A DNA stretch of 64,000 nucleotides. Source: Rhynchonema sp. JSB1_4. Taxonomy: Eukaryota; Nematoda; Chromadorea; Monhysterida; Xyalidae. The stretch spans positions 1-64,000 of the forward strand of contig JASAMV010002845.1 in the NCBI GenBank assembly GCA_030248065.1, in the 5' to 3' direction. Of this stretch, positions 12,901 through 24,300 are shown in pieces. The stretch's first letter is position 1; every line of letters starts with the position of its first letter. Both the position numbers and the translations under genes were made by a program. The notes under the pieces were generated by a model. The model was not told the DNA's origin, ran no database searches, and saw only the letters and a list, made by a program, of their open reading frames with translations.

Positions 12901-15362
12901 AATTTCGGCACAAATCGATGTTCGATTCGACTCGAAGCGTTTCTGCCGCTCGGAAATGGCGAACCCACGGCTGATTTGGAGTCGACTTATTTTGAAAAGG
13001 TGAGAGACCACCAGATTCGACGATGGCATCAGAATAAGCCTGAATTGAGCCTGTATGTATCCGAGGGTTTCCAAGGGTCGTGACTGTGTGCATTACCGAC
13101 ACCACGTGGAGAACTAATGGACATGATAACAGTGTGTATACACCATGGGGAAAAGTTAAGTTAGGTGGCATGTAGTTCTTATCCAGTTCAAAGCGATGTA
13201 AAGTCTGTGGCTACGACGATAAAAGTCAGGTCAGGTGACTAACCCGTGTTTCACACTGCTCTAAATGGTAGAGAATTACCTCCAATCATTTTCTGTTTGC
13301 GATAAAGCTGTCATTCCAGCTATGCATGCCAATGGCCGTGTCACTGCAATGTCCAGGCACGCTGTCACGATTCCCACAAATGCTACTGGTTGGATTCGCG
13401 GACACCGTGGTCAGCGCACAAAACATCGACGACTGCATATTTCAGTGCATCGAATCGCAGCAGGTACAGTATGCAAAGATTGTAGTTCATTAAATTTTTG
13501 CAACTTGAAGGCGAAGAAGAGGCTTTCATTTTTGAAGAGTTACGATGAAGAGAGTAATCGGATTGTTGTGAATGAGGCAATGTATTTTTGGTTGCCTGTG
13601 TCGACCTACTTTGACAGACCGGCGTTGCATCAGGTCATCGTCAGTACGAACGCATCGGGTGATCCCTTGACTACATTACACGAGCTAGTTTTATATGCTC
13701 GCATAGTGAAACATCACCGTTTGCATAAATACAGTTCACCTCTCTATCCAGCTGCATGGTCAAGCGTGTCGTTCAGCAATGTTTTTCTACGAAGAGACCG
13801 AATTCAACTGTGTGCTTAACACTGAATCACGTACGACACAACCCGATTTCTTCTCGCCAACATTTGACGAAGCTGTTGATTATCTGGAGGTATACCTGGG
13901 TATGCCTTTCCGACAGTGAGCTCATAATGGTCCGTACTCCTTGACGCACCCGTCGCCACCGAGGAAACATGAACTCCATAGGCACACGATGGGGGCACAA
14001 TTATACATCTGTGAGCTTTCGACCTACAGGACGGGCGGCAGCGTCGTCCTAATACATTCATGTAGCATATTTGCATAAAACTTTCTGATTGGAGGAGTGG
14101 TGTTTCCTCTCTTGGTCACTAATGAACAGCGAATTGAGCTGGTTATGATGGTCTGTTTACGTCAACCGTAAAGACAGAACTAGAATGTACCCGGGGAATC
14201 GGGAACCATTATGTGAATGACGTTGAAACATTCTGCCCAAATACAGTGGGTTTTTTTATATGCATCAGCTCTCCGGTTGCAAGGTTCGAACCCGATTCAG
14301 GTGCAATGTGACACCGCCCAACCGCTGGTTCGACAGCAACGTCTGACGGTGCAACGATGGAGGGCCGTGGCCAGACGTACATTTCTGGATGCACCGTGGA
14401 ACACCACCTATTTGGTGATGATATCCGAGTGCGACCCCGAAAGTCATCGTCAAGTTTGTGTTATCGTGGCAAATTATTCGGTTTTGCGTGTCTTTAGTGT
14501 CACGAATGTGCATTTTGCTCCATGTTCCATTCAGATCCAATTCTCCAACTGTCGATCGGTGAATCCGAATTCGTGTGATCGATTTGTTCGACCCTGCAGA
14601 CTGAGACCAAAAATCAGGTTTGTTGCTATTGTCAACTTTGTGTCGTATTGTACGGTTACATCTGCCAGACACAACACAATACACATACATATACCACAAC
14701 GTGTAGGTATAACTTTAGATGCTGTTGTTACACCGTCGTATCTTCTTTATCGTCGTGACAGGATCAGAAATGGGTATTTCTTGGCCCTACTGTTGCTGTT
14801 CTTCATGGTGACCTTTTATGATGAAACCGCGCCACCGGGTTACTCACTAGGCAGGTAGACTGTACATACTATCACCGCGTAAATGACAATACATATACAT
14901 ACATGAGTGTTTCCCAGACGCCGTCCCCAGCACCCTCACTGGCAGTTCGTCGAGCCATTGGCCAGTCAGTCGCTAGCCAATCAGCAACGAGCCGCCCGAC
15001 AGCTGCTATTGGCCAGTCGACGACGTCACGTGACCAGTCGACAGCGCGACGCCTGGGCGTTGACACCCAGACGACGCCAGCTAGACTCCACCCACTCTAA
15101 TTATCGATCAATGTCACCAAACTCGGCCCATCTGGATGATCTCGATAATGACGGGTATCGGCGATTGAAGATCGCGTTCCCCGATGATGACTCGTCGTCA
15201 CAAAGGGATGTTGTTGAGGACATGTTGCGACGAACACCAAGAGTCAGACTTAGACCTCGTCAGGGCTACATTTACAACACCGACTATGCGATCAGGGCCA
15301 GACAACAGCGATACCAGGGACATAGACTGGTGGTGAAAAGATGGCCAAGATATGGCACGTAG
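9941..15362 (+). CDS. PAN/apple-domain single-pass membrane protein (one or two genes, 5' end unknown)
   Basis: Supported exons: 9941-10111, 10458-10627, 10894-11030, 11833-11997, about 12026-12190, about 12424-12718, 12776-12999, 13320-13463, 13752-13889, 14301-14453, 14535-14617, 14762-14854 and 14918-15362. PAN signatures are clear: SCLGLCESNPLNCRA (10458 exon), ADCFDACTRNQ with ECRSFDY (12776 exon), and NIDDCIFQC followed by ACRSAMFFYEE and CVLNTES (13320 and 13752 exons). A Thr/Pro linker precedes the second PAN. Near the C-terminus a Cys-rich segment leads into a hydrophobic helix (YFLALLLLFFMVTFY) and a basic tail of about 148 residues. Exons 10458 to 11997 chain in phase, as do 12776 to 13889 and 14301 to 15362. 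The exon from 12026 reaches a stop near 12190, so two adjacent genes are possible. The family resembles nematode PAN/ZP matrix proteins (NOAH, LET-653), but I did not identify a complete ZP domain. Confidence 0.6.
11046..11460. repeat. Mirror copy of the GGAAGACTCATTAT motif cluster
   Basis: This is the reverse complement of 3779-4193 in the right arm, with the same four to five motif copies. It lies between the exons ending at 11030 and starting at 11833 of the PAN gene, hence intronic. Confidence 0.7.
11211..11299 (-). repeat. Degenerate TTAGGC repeat tract, right arm
   Basis: On the + strand this reads as GCCTAA-type hexamers and is the mirror of 3940-4028. It lies in an intron of the PAN gene, inside the motif cluster at 11046-11460. 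Confidence 0.7.
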
Positions 15363-15515
15363 CGATGACCTTTGCAGTTGGTCTTCAAATTTGATAACAC
15401 CTTTGATACGACGGTGATTTTTATTTTGCTTTCATTGTACGTATCTTCACTGACATTTGCACAACTGAATTTACTTATGTATTTGGGTTATACGTATCAA
15501 ATTGATGTTTTGGAG

Positions 15516-15521
15516 AATAAA
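15516..15521 (+). terminator. AATAAA polyadenylation signal of the PAN gene
   Basis: A perfect AATAAA lies 154 bases after the TAG stop at 15360-15362, on the coding strand. No other canonical signal lies between them. Confidence 0.55.
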
Positions 15522-15933
15522 AACGAAGAATGTAAACACAGCAGAAAACTGGAACAGATGAGAACTGAGCGGACTTGATTTAACTTGCACAAATAACAAA
15601 CGATGCGTCAGTTAATTCCGAAAAAGAGTTCCCTGCGTGCCTGCCCAGAGAGGAAAGGGCGTTCTGACGTCTATTTTTTGTGTGCCTCAACAATCAAACG
15701 CAGCAGTTGAGCAGCCAAAGTGACATTGTTTTTCGCCAACGCAGCGCCGTTCGAACACAACACAACGATGGCACATTCCGATCTCGCGGGATAGAGGAGC
15801 GAGGAAAAATTCAGCACAAATTTTTTACTTTCAGTTTTTCTTGGAAACTGTTATGGAAACCTGACAGCTGAAACCTACGAGAGAGCTTTGCCTGGAAAAT
15901 CCAGCTCTGCCCCAGGGATTTAGGACCAGGCTT

Positions 15934-15998
15934 GGGATCGAAACCTAATGCAAGCCAAAAGTAAGGGCCCAACCGCTAACCACCCGAGGTTGGGTTAT
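15934..15998 (-). repeat. tRNA-derived SINE-like segment
   Basis: On the minus strand an A-box-like TGGTTAGCGG (near 15973-15982) is followed about 30 bases later by a B-box-like GGTTTCGATCCC (15934-15945), the order and rough spacing of an internal RNA polymerase III promoter. No cloverleaf with paired acceptor stems was found, so a SINE head is more likely than a tRNA gene. Confidence 0.4.
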
Positions 15999-17974
15999 CT
16001 CAAACTCTTCAAGTTCCGGTTTTTTAATTCTTGTACTGCGTTATACCGCTGCTCCGTGTCCCTATTTCGTGCTTCAGCACACGGGTGTGACACACTGAAA
16101 CCCGATCCGGTTGTTTGTGTGTTTTTATAGCAGCAACGTGTCCGACCACCTTGATTGCGTGCACCACTCATGATTGAATGTCACAGGCTTTGAAGAACCA
16201 ATTTTGGCCAAGGCAACTTCCTGACCAAGTACATAGATTCCATTTTACTAATTGGTTGCATCAGTTTTGGGCCAACGGCCATCTGGTGCATTTGAACCTG
16301 ATGCATCGGCCGCCTGAGAAAAGCAGGTCGAAACGGGCAACTAAAAACACGCTGCGCAACGCATGTGTATTAAACTCTTCGGCAAGTTTATCAATGTCAC
16401 TCGACTGAGAAGTTGTCTGCCCGGTTCGGTTCCGGAACGGTTTTTTCCCACAGCTTTGTACAAGTTTCCATTGTGTCACCCGGCAAGCACAAACACGTCG
16501 ATATATAAATCCAAATTTGAGCCGACCGTAAATTTCGGATAAAGACGGTCGTCGGCGAAGCGTCGCAACAACGCTAACTTTAATATTTGGTCATCAATCA
16601 CGCCAACCCTGCACGGCAACACCAGGTGTACAGTGCTGCATCGCAATAGTGACATTGTTTTTGTGGAACATTGCATAGTGACCGAGAATTTGGTTCCAAA
16701 TCTGCCGCTTTTTTCAGGCTGCTAATCCTATAGCGAATATTCGTTATGCGGCGCTCTCTTACGTCACTATAACGATGGTAAACTGTACATACGTGCGTGG
16801 ATGCGACGCAAACCTTTTGGGGTACATTGACAAAAATAGCTGCCAACACACACTGATATTTCTTTACTGTATATTGATCAAGGTTTGTTGCCTTAGAATT
16901 GCATCATGCCGAATATCAGACTTCCGAGTCTGGTACTTCATCAAATTGTTTCAATGAAGCTTGTTTCGGTAAACGATCTCGATCTCTTGTGCGGGTGTAA
17001 ATACCCAATATATGCGCATACTTTCTGATGACCAGCCAAGCAGCGCGTAACATTTTTGTGTCAGTCGGTGTGCATTTTTGGGTCACCACCACGGCGAGAG
17101 CGAACAACCGAGACACTGCCGGCAAACAGCAGCCAGCAGCGGCCAGAACCATAGCAGCTGTTTTGGGCGTGCCGTATGCTTTGATGCTGCCCTAACGACC
17201 ATGCGAGTTTCCTGTATTACACACACTTACGAGCCCAAATATTGGGAGAAAACTTGGGCTGAGATGGGACGCAAAAAATTGTGTCGATCTTCAATCATCA
17301 CGTATAGTTTTCTGGTAGTGGAACTGCAGACATTGCAGCGTTTGGAATTTGCTGCAGGCTTGGGCATACCACACACAGGTTCGTCGCGTTTGTTTCTTCT
17401 ACGATTGGGTATAAAAGGCCAAAGCTCAAGCCGACGCCTAAGCCTAAACGACGGCTGGACAAGGACTGAGCCCAAATCCGGAAGTGCCAACTTTTTTGCA
17501 TAAACTTGCGTCCAATATTTTTGTCTCTGTTGTTCCAAATACTTTCGAGTCACCAGTACCGTCTGCTTGGCCGGGCCATCGGGCTTACCTGGCTGGACCA
17601 GTGGCATTGCATTAGTTTTATATACCAAGCAGCATCACAGACTTTTATAGCCAAAAGTTTTGCCACGCGTGCTCCGTGCCAGCCCATAGCGCGACCCAAT
17701 AAGTGCGCGCATTTTGGTGATGCTTTGCTTTCTTTGTGAAATTGTGCGCCGTGCACGCAGCATAGGTGTCCCATTGTATACGTGCATGTACATAATGTCA
17801 ATCGCTTTGCTGCCATAAATGGCATATTTCGTTCCCTGTCTGTGTGACACTGCGTGCACACCACGCCGGGTGTGGGGGTGTCCATTAGGCAACAAAAACA
17901 AAAGTGTCAACATCACCCTTCGAACCTTAGTTGGGTGATTGGATTAAGATTTTGTTTGCTATAGTAAGTTTCGA

Positions 17975-18219
17975 ATTTCGTTGCCTCATGCATTTCTACA
18001 GACGCAGGAAAACTCCCGTTCGAAGTCGAGGCATGCAACAAGCTCAACACACAGTAAACAAGCCACGCAACTGACACACACAGCTTGTGCGACTGAAACA
18101 TTCGAAATGCACACAAGCCAGCTGCGTGGCTTGTTGACTGTGTGTTGAGCTTGCTGCCTGCCTCGACTTCGAACGGGAGTTTTCCTGCGTCTGTAGAAAT
18201 GCATGAGGCAACGAAATTA
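17975..18219. repeat. Hairpin element, ~100 bp arms, upstream of twitchin
   Basis: The left arm from about 17975 (starting TTTCGTTGCCTCATGCA) is repeated as reverse complement ending at about 18219, with a ~40 base loop near 18080-18120. The arms are nearly identical apart from short indels in the inner part. It resembles a fold-back or MITE-type element and lies about 150 bases upstream of the twitchin start codon. Confidence 0.75.
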
Positions 18220-18369
18220 GAAATTTAATATAACAATGATAATGTATATCTTTAAGGGGTACCTACATTGAAAATTGCGTGACCAGCAAGTGAAGGGCGA
18301 TAGAAAGAGTCGAGCTCAGCAACGACACCGAAATTATATTGATGTTGGACTAATAAACGCATCAACGAC

Positions 18370-21300
18370 ATGCCCGGCAAAGCGCCACGATTCACGCAGA
18401 AACCGTCCATTTCACAGACAGAGGTTGGTTGGAACGAGTTACACCTGTGTTTTCTTCATGTGATACATTTTCTCGCTCAGCATTGATGCCAAAAACAGTG
18501 GATCCCTGTGCAGAGTGAACGAGAGTATCTCCATTTGATGCCCCAGCGATCGATCTATGTTGTGCAAATTCTTTATTGCGAACGAAAATTCCGGACCCGA
18601 TTGGTTTACCATAGTATGTATAGACGGTACACGAATCATTGCAGGCGGGCGACCTGCTGATGGAGTGCCAACTCGAGTCCGAGGGTCAAGCCCCATCGAT
18701 CACGTGGTTCCATGGTGTTGAACAATTGAAACAGGGTGGCCGGGTGCAGATGACTTTGGACGACAAATCGCAGGACATGTACACCGCTAGCTTGAAGATA
18801 TTGGTTTGTTGAATGCAATACATGGGGATTCTGCTCATGCATGCGTGTATTTGGTGTCACATTGCCATTCAATAGTGTTGAAGACGTGCTGGGGCACCGC
18901 CATTCATAGCGCTAATTTGTCGTTTTCATTGGGCGTCAAGATTCTACCCATCTGGTGCACCGGACCCTCGTCAGAACCGAAACCACCGTGGCCTACTGAG
19001 TTATTCAATAGACTAGACCGCACCGGGCACTTATTCTGAACAAGGTATCCTCAATTTCCTTTGACCAAGTGCTACATACGTCCGTCAACTGGTTTTTACG
19101 AAATAAGGGAAGGGCCTCCTGACATTTTAGGACCCGACGGCTGACGATGGCGGAGCGTATCGCTGCAATGCTGCAAACGGTGCTGGTGACTGCAACGCGA
19201 GCATCAATCTCAATTTTGCAGGTTGGTTTTGTTGGGCTGCACTGCAAACATCGTGTCATTCAGTGCTCAAAATCCTTGAGTCCAGTGCAACATATGTACA
19301 TACAGTATTTCACAGAGCATTTTCTAAAGTGACAGCAAAACTATTCTTGTTGCACGTATAGGTGGCGGCGATCAAGCACCTGGCAAGAAAGGACCCACAT
19401 TTGTTGGCAAGCCGCGGATCGTGCCGCTCAACTCTGGCGCGCTCGTTCAACTTGAAGCTCGCGTGAGATCAACAAGCAAGGTTACTCCTTACCCTTGTTT
19501 CGTTCAAATGTACGCATGTCACTCGCAGATTCGGGCAAGCAAACAGCCGTGTTCCACGCTCAGAAGTGAGCGCTGATGTTTCACAACACTGACTAGCTGA
19601 AGCTTCACAGCACTATCTGTATCTATGTGATGTTTCACAGATCGCTGCATCGTGGTTTCGTGACGAACAGGCCGTGAACGAAGGTGGCATCTATAAAATT
19701 ATACTCACTGATGAAGGAGACGGCCAATACCTGTGCTTACTGGAGTTACACGTAAGTGCCACTGTTTCATTTGTGACGCGGAATGAAAAAGATGTCAAAC
19801 TTGGTGATCAATAGGACTTCCCTTTGGTGACATGAGGTTTTTGTGGTAAGCATTAGGTATGTATGTATTTCGAGATTTACAGATGCCACCAATTAAGATA
19901 CATAACTGAAAAGTTGTGCATTATCTGTAGCCAGAAACAATTTCCACACTCGTAAGAATTATTTACATGTATTGTAAATCACGAGACACAGTCAAATGGA
20001 AAAAAGAGCATCTTTGATGCCTTGTGTTTGGCACGAAAACGAAGTCGACTGAACGAGATTCGAAAACTTATATGGACATCACCGTTCTGATTAAAATAAG
20101 GCATCACCCAGGGTCCCTCAAAAACGGACGGTGGTCAGTATCGATGTAACATTCGTAATGCCGAGGGCGAAATCAATGCAAATCTGACACTGAACTTTGA
20201 ACAACCGGCAGCTGCACCTCCGCCGGCCGTTGAAGTGTGAGTGTAGCTCATGTTGTTTCATTTACAAATTTTATGCGCCTTATTTTGTTAAGTTAGTATT
20301 TGCTGTAGAACAAAAAAGGAAGAGATCACAACAACAACAACGACGGCGACAAGCGAAACACGAATGGAAACGAGCAGCAGCAGCACGACGACCAAGCGAA
20401 CGGCCGAGTCGCATTCTGTCGGTTCGTGAAACATCAGAGTGAAATTGTTGATTAACTCAGATCTTTTTGATGAACCATACCTAAATTCTATGTCTTTGAA
20501 ATTTTCTTTTTTCCTATTTTTTTAGAAATCGACGAAAAGAAGACCAAAGTGAGCAGCAGCGAGCTGACGATCGAGACGAGCAACAGCACAAGGTCGTCGT
20601 TGGCACAGAGCACCAATGAGATCTACTCGACCACTCGGGCGCGCGAACATCACAAACGCGATCCGGTGTTCACGGAAACGCTCAAATCTCATGTGAGGTT
20701 TTCTTGCAACTTGTGGGTGGCTGACGTTATCGAATGCCAATACAGAAGCATGTATGTATACAGTGCACGCGAAGTTACTTCGACTTTTGCCTATACTTTG
20801 CACTGTTTCGCACGCGCGTGCACGCGACTTCAACTTTCAGCCTAGAATTGCACCCGGTACTGTATGTATAATCTTGTGTATTTGAGCCTTTGGACGGGAC
20901 ACAGTTATTTTTTGGGACTGCCCTTTTCTGTTCCCGAAACTGTGTAGTTTTGGTTTGAAACCGAATCCCAATTTTCGTTTTGGTGATCTCGCAGGGACGA
21001 TTCGGTGATGTTTCAGAAAGCGATAGCCGGCGAAACCGTGGCATTTGAGTGTGAGATGCAGACGCACACGAGCACCAAGATCACCTGGATGCAGTAAGTG
21101 GAGGGTACATACTTTGTTAAAACCTTGACTTTATGACCCACAGATTGCATTTGAGAGAGGTGCATTGAAGCAAGCGCGCTCATTGATGGCAAATATGCAT
21201 TCGGCAGTGACCGCAGGACCAGTGACATGTTGCTGTTGTTGTTCCAACCACTGTCAGAGACGAAGCCCGTTTGCGCACACCCCAAAAGCGAACTAGTTGG

Positions 21301-24300
21301 GAAGTTTTTGACAGCAAATGCATTCCTGAAGTTGACATTCCGATGTCGTAAAGTTTGCACACTTGTACAAGTGTAGGCATACATGCTGCATCTTGCAGGG
21401 CTGGGTCGGTACAGGGGGTAGCTGGAGCTCGGTGTTTTATGTTTCTCGACACTTTGCTCTCACTGACATAACGATCATTAATCACCACGTCCTGTGTTCA
21501 TTGTGTACATTATACCTATCGAGTCGAGACGGTTGTGTGGCGGTGCAAGGTGAATTCTGTAGCAATGTATGCTCTTTGCTTGTCCGTTTCGTCCTGCGTT
21601 CATGCCCGACATCGTCAGTGGGAACACACCCGATGGCCATGCTTGTTGGACGCGCTTGTTTTTGACCGTTGTCAAGCGCACTATCTGTTTGGAGGAGGAA
21701 AAAAGTCGACGCGTGCGTACGTATAACGATTCCCCATGCCATTTGGGCCCGTACGAATTGCAAGGACTGTGGGATGTCGCTACCTTACGATTCATAACGA
21801 ATGAGCAGCAAGCGCCGTGCTTGGTTGTAAGAGGAGTGAACATACATACCTGCAATGTACATACACTGCATAATACATGTACACGACAATGGTTGCGTTG
21901 CCTATACACCATGTGTATACACTGGTACCCGAAAAGGGAAGGTTCTTGTCGCGAAACATCAGGAAAGATTGAGGGCTGCTCCTGCGGCAAGTCAAAAGTC
22001 ATTTTCGCACACACCAAACAAACCTGCAGTCTCAACTGTTGTGCGGGTAGCGGATGCGCCACGGTTTTGTCAAAAGTCTTTCATTGAACAGAGCGCGCAT
22101 TCATTTTTCAAAAAGCGAAGCCTTTCCCGCACACAACGGCGAAATCCGAAAAGCGACTTTGCACCATTAGCTTCCGATGGCTTTGTGGTCCTGCTGACTG
22201 AGGCTGCACCAACCGGCTAATTAGCAACTGCAAAGCGCGGTTTTGGGACCCAAGACACCCTGTTGGTGCCACCTGAACACCAGAAGAGCGAAGTGCGCAT
22301 TTTATGGTCGTTGAGATACTAACAGTGCCATAATTCTGGTCGCTGGCTAATTTTGTTCCACAGCGAGCTGCAATAACGCGCAGCCTTTGAGCCTCGCGTG
22401 TTTTGCTTGAATTGTGGCCGGTTGCTTGCGGGTCACTGACGTTTTTTAATGTGTGTTTAAGGTCTCCGAAACTGTAATTTCTGTTTTCCATTTCCAAAAG
22501 GAGCGTCCGCCCGGTTTTGATTCAACAGATGAGAGCATTTACGCAAAATTTGCAAAGCAAGTCGAAGCTCAGTACTGAGTTTTATTGAACCGATTGCCCA
22601 ATACAATGCAATTTGCACTGAAACCTAGGTGGTTTGAAAGCAATAATTTCGGAACAAACGAGCACTTTTTTGCAAATAATGGTGCTTAGCGCTGAGGGCG
22701 TCACCACTATCTTTCATTTACATCGAAATGGCCTTACTCAGCGACACACAGTACGCGTGCCCACGGCATTGAATGTAGCGTATTTACAACAAACTTTTTT
22801 AACGCTAGAAACTTCATCACCATACAAAGAGGTAGGTAACCAGCAATTCGCGCCTCGCTTTAGTTTTGCACAAACCAGCCAATGTTTTGTATGATGTACA
22901 AAGAATGAAAAGGCGTGTCAATATGTTCTGTTCATATGCATACCGTAACCACAAGAACGCCAGTATTCGCAACGACGAAATTAAAATGCTTGTCGTTCAC
23001 AACCGCAGTGAACTTTATGTTCAGAGAGAACCACGTGTTCGTTTGGTGTAGTTATTAACTGATGTTTCCACTCACAGCTTAAACTGAATGCGGCCATTGG
23101 TATAGCCGCACCAATTGTGGAGCCAGTGACATACACATAAGGTTACACACCTCGAGGACGAGTCTGTATTTGTGGCTAACGTCCCGAAGTCCTAAATGAA
23201 GACAACATGCAGCGAGGGTCGATATACATACATACCTCTGGCATAATCTGAAATATTTTTGTTTTCTTGCGCATTCTAAAAAGTTGATGTATGTTCAGTT
23301 GCCACTCACATCTCCGTACGGTACACGGGAGTGCAGTGTTACCCACACCCTCGGTTGTTGTCTTGTGACACCCCGTGCGTTTGTGTGTGTCACATCGTCA
23401 ACATGACACCTTTGCTGACGTGTTGTGGCCTAGTTCATTATCGTCTAATGGTGATTCTGAGCCACTTATAAGCCCATAAGTTCTATTGCTTTGTTTGTCA
23501 GCAGGCGGCAGCAGCTAAAACTTCCTTTGCATAGCTTCCTCTCCAAGTACATACCTCTGAAGCTCTGCCTATGGGTGGCATTTTCGAAACGGTGTAAAGC
23601 TCAGTTGGGTGTAAAGGTCGGTGTAAGCTCGGTCGAAAGCTCGGTCGGTGTCAGCTCCGTGTAAACATGAAACATTCCACGTTAACAGCAGGCAATGTTT
23701 CATGTTTACACCGAGCTGACACCGACCGAGCTTTCGATTGAGCTTACACCGACCTTTACACCGTTTCGAAAATATCACCCCATGTCTTTGGCCCCAGATG
23801 CTCCGTCACTTCACACCTTGGCGGATATGCGCGGACAACAACGTTTTTTGTCGTGTCGCGTCTCGTTTGTTACTTTATAATCGTGAATAGATATGTGGGC
23901 CATAGCTTCTTGCGCCTTCTAAGCTGTCATCCACTGGGCGGCTCGCAGTTTTCTTCGGATGGGTTTGGGTGTGCCCGTTGCGGGAAACTGGGTCAGAAGT
24001 TTCAGTTCCGACACCAATTACCGTAACCAGAACGCAATGCGGAACTTTCCGGTGAATGTGCCATGTACACACTGTATCTTGTCACTGCGCGCTCGTTGCA
24101 TCTTTGCTAAAATAGTCCGCCCGCTGGTCTGGCTGCGGGTTGACGCATAATCGTTAGTCCCAATGCGACCCGACATCATTTTGTCGTCGTCGGCCACGTT
24201 TTTTGAGCGAAAATGTGACAAAACCGAATCAATCCATCTTGCGCGTTTGTAGGGCATTTATCTGAGTGTGAAATAGATTGGCGTCTACGGGCTTAATGCG

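Larger units (their letters stand above)
1..15224. repeat. Large imperfect inverted repeat (palindrome)
   Basis: The sequence from 1 to about 7250 reappears as reverse complement from about 7797 to 15224. Pairs of reading frames mirror each other: 155-349 (+) equals 14872-15066 (-), and 3805-4011 (+) equals 11228-11434 (-). The sum of mirrored coordinates is 15221 near the outer end, 15239 between 2600 and 4300, 15230 at 4709 and about 15047 at the loop. So the right arm has lost a net ~18 bases between about 12630 and 14900, and the left arm a net ~183 bases in its inner 2.5 kb. Differences are mostly single-base or few-base indels. This is either a real head-to-head duplication or a fold-back artefact at a contig end; the indel pattern favours poorly polished sequence. 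Confidence 0.95.
15363..18369. other. Intergenic region between the PAN gene and twitchin
   Basis: About 3 kb without a supportable gene. Open frames occur on both strands (for example 17227-17628 minus), but none has a recognisable domain, and that one overlaps a TTAGGC-like stretch at 17436-17448. The region holds a tRNA-derived SINE-like segment and a long hairpin, both listed separately, and presumably the main twitchin promoter. I saw no obvious core promoter motif. Confidence 0.6.

Noticed and set aside
14272..14300. tRNA gene suggested by GGTTCGAACCC
   Set aside because: No A box at the right distance and no acceptor-stem pairing; the motif overlaps the acceptor of a PAN-gene exon.
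17227..17628. 133-codon minus-strand open frame upstream of twitchin
   Set aside because: It has no recognisable domain, contains TTAGGC-like repeat sequence in its middle and lacks convincing gene context. A frame of this length is expected by chance in 64 kb.
21478..22087. Two overlapping open frames of 194 (minus) and 172 (plus) codons in a twitchin intron
   Set aside because: They overlap on opposite strands, show no domain or splice structure and lie in the middle of an intron. This length is plausible by chance.
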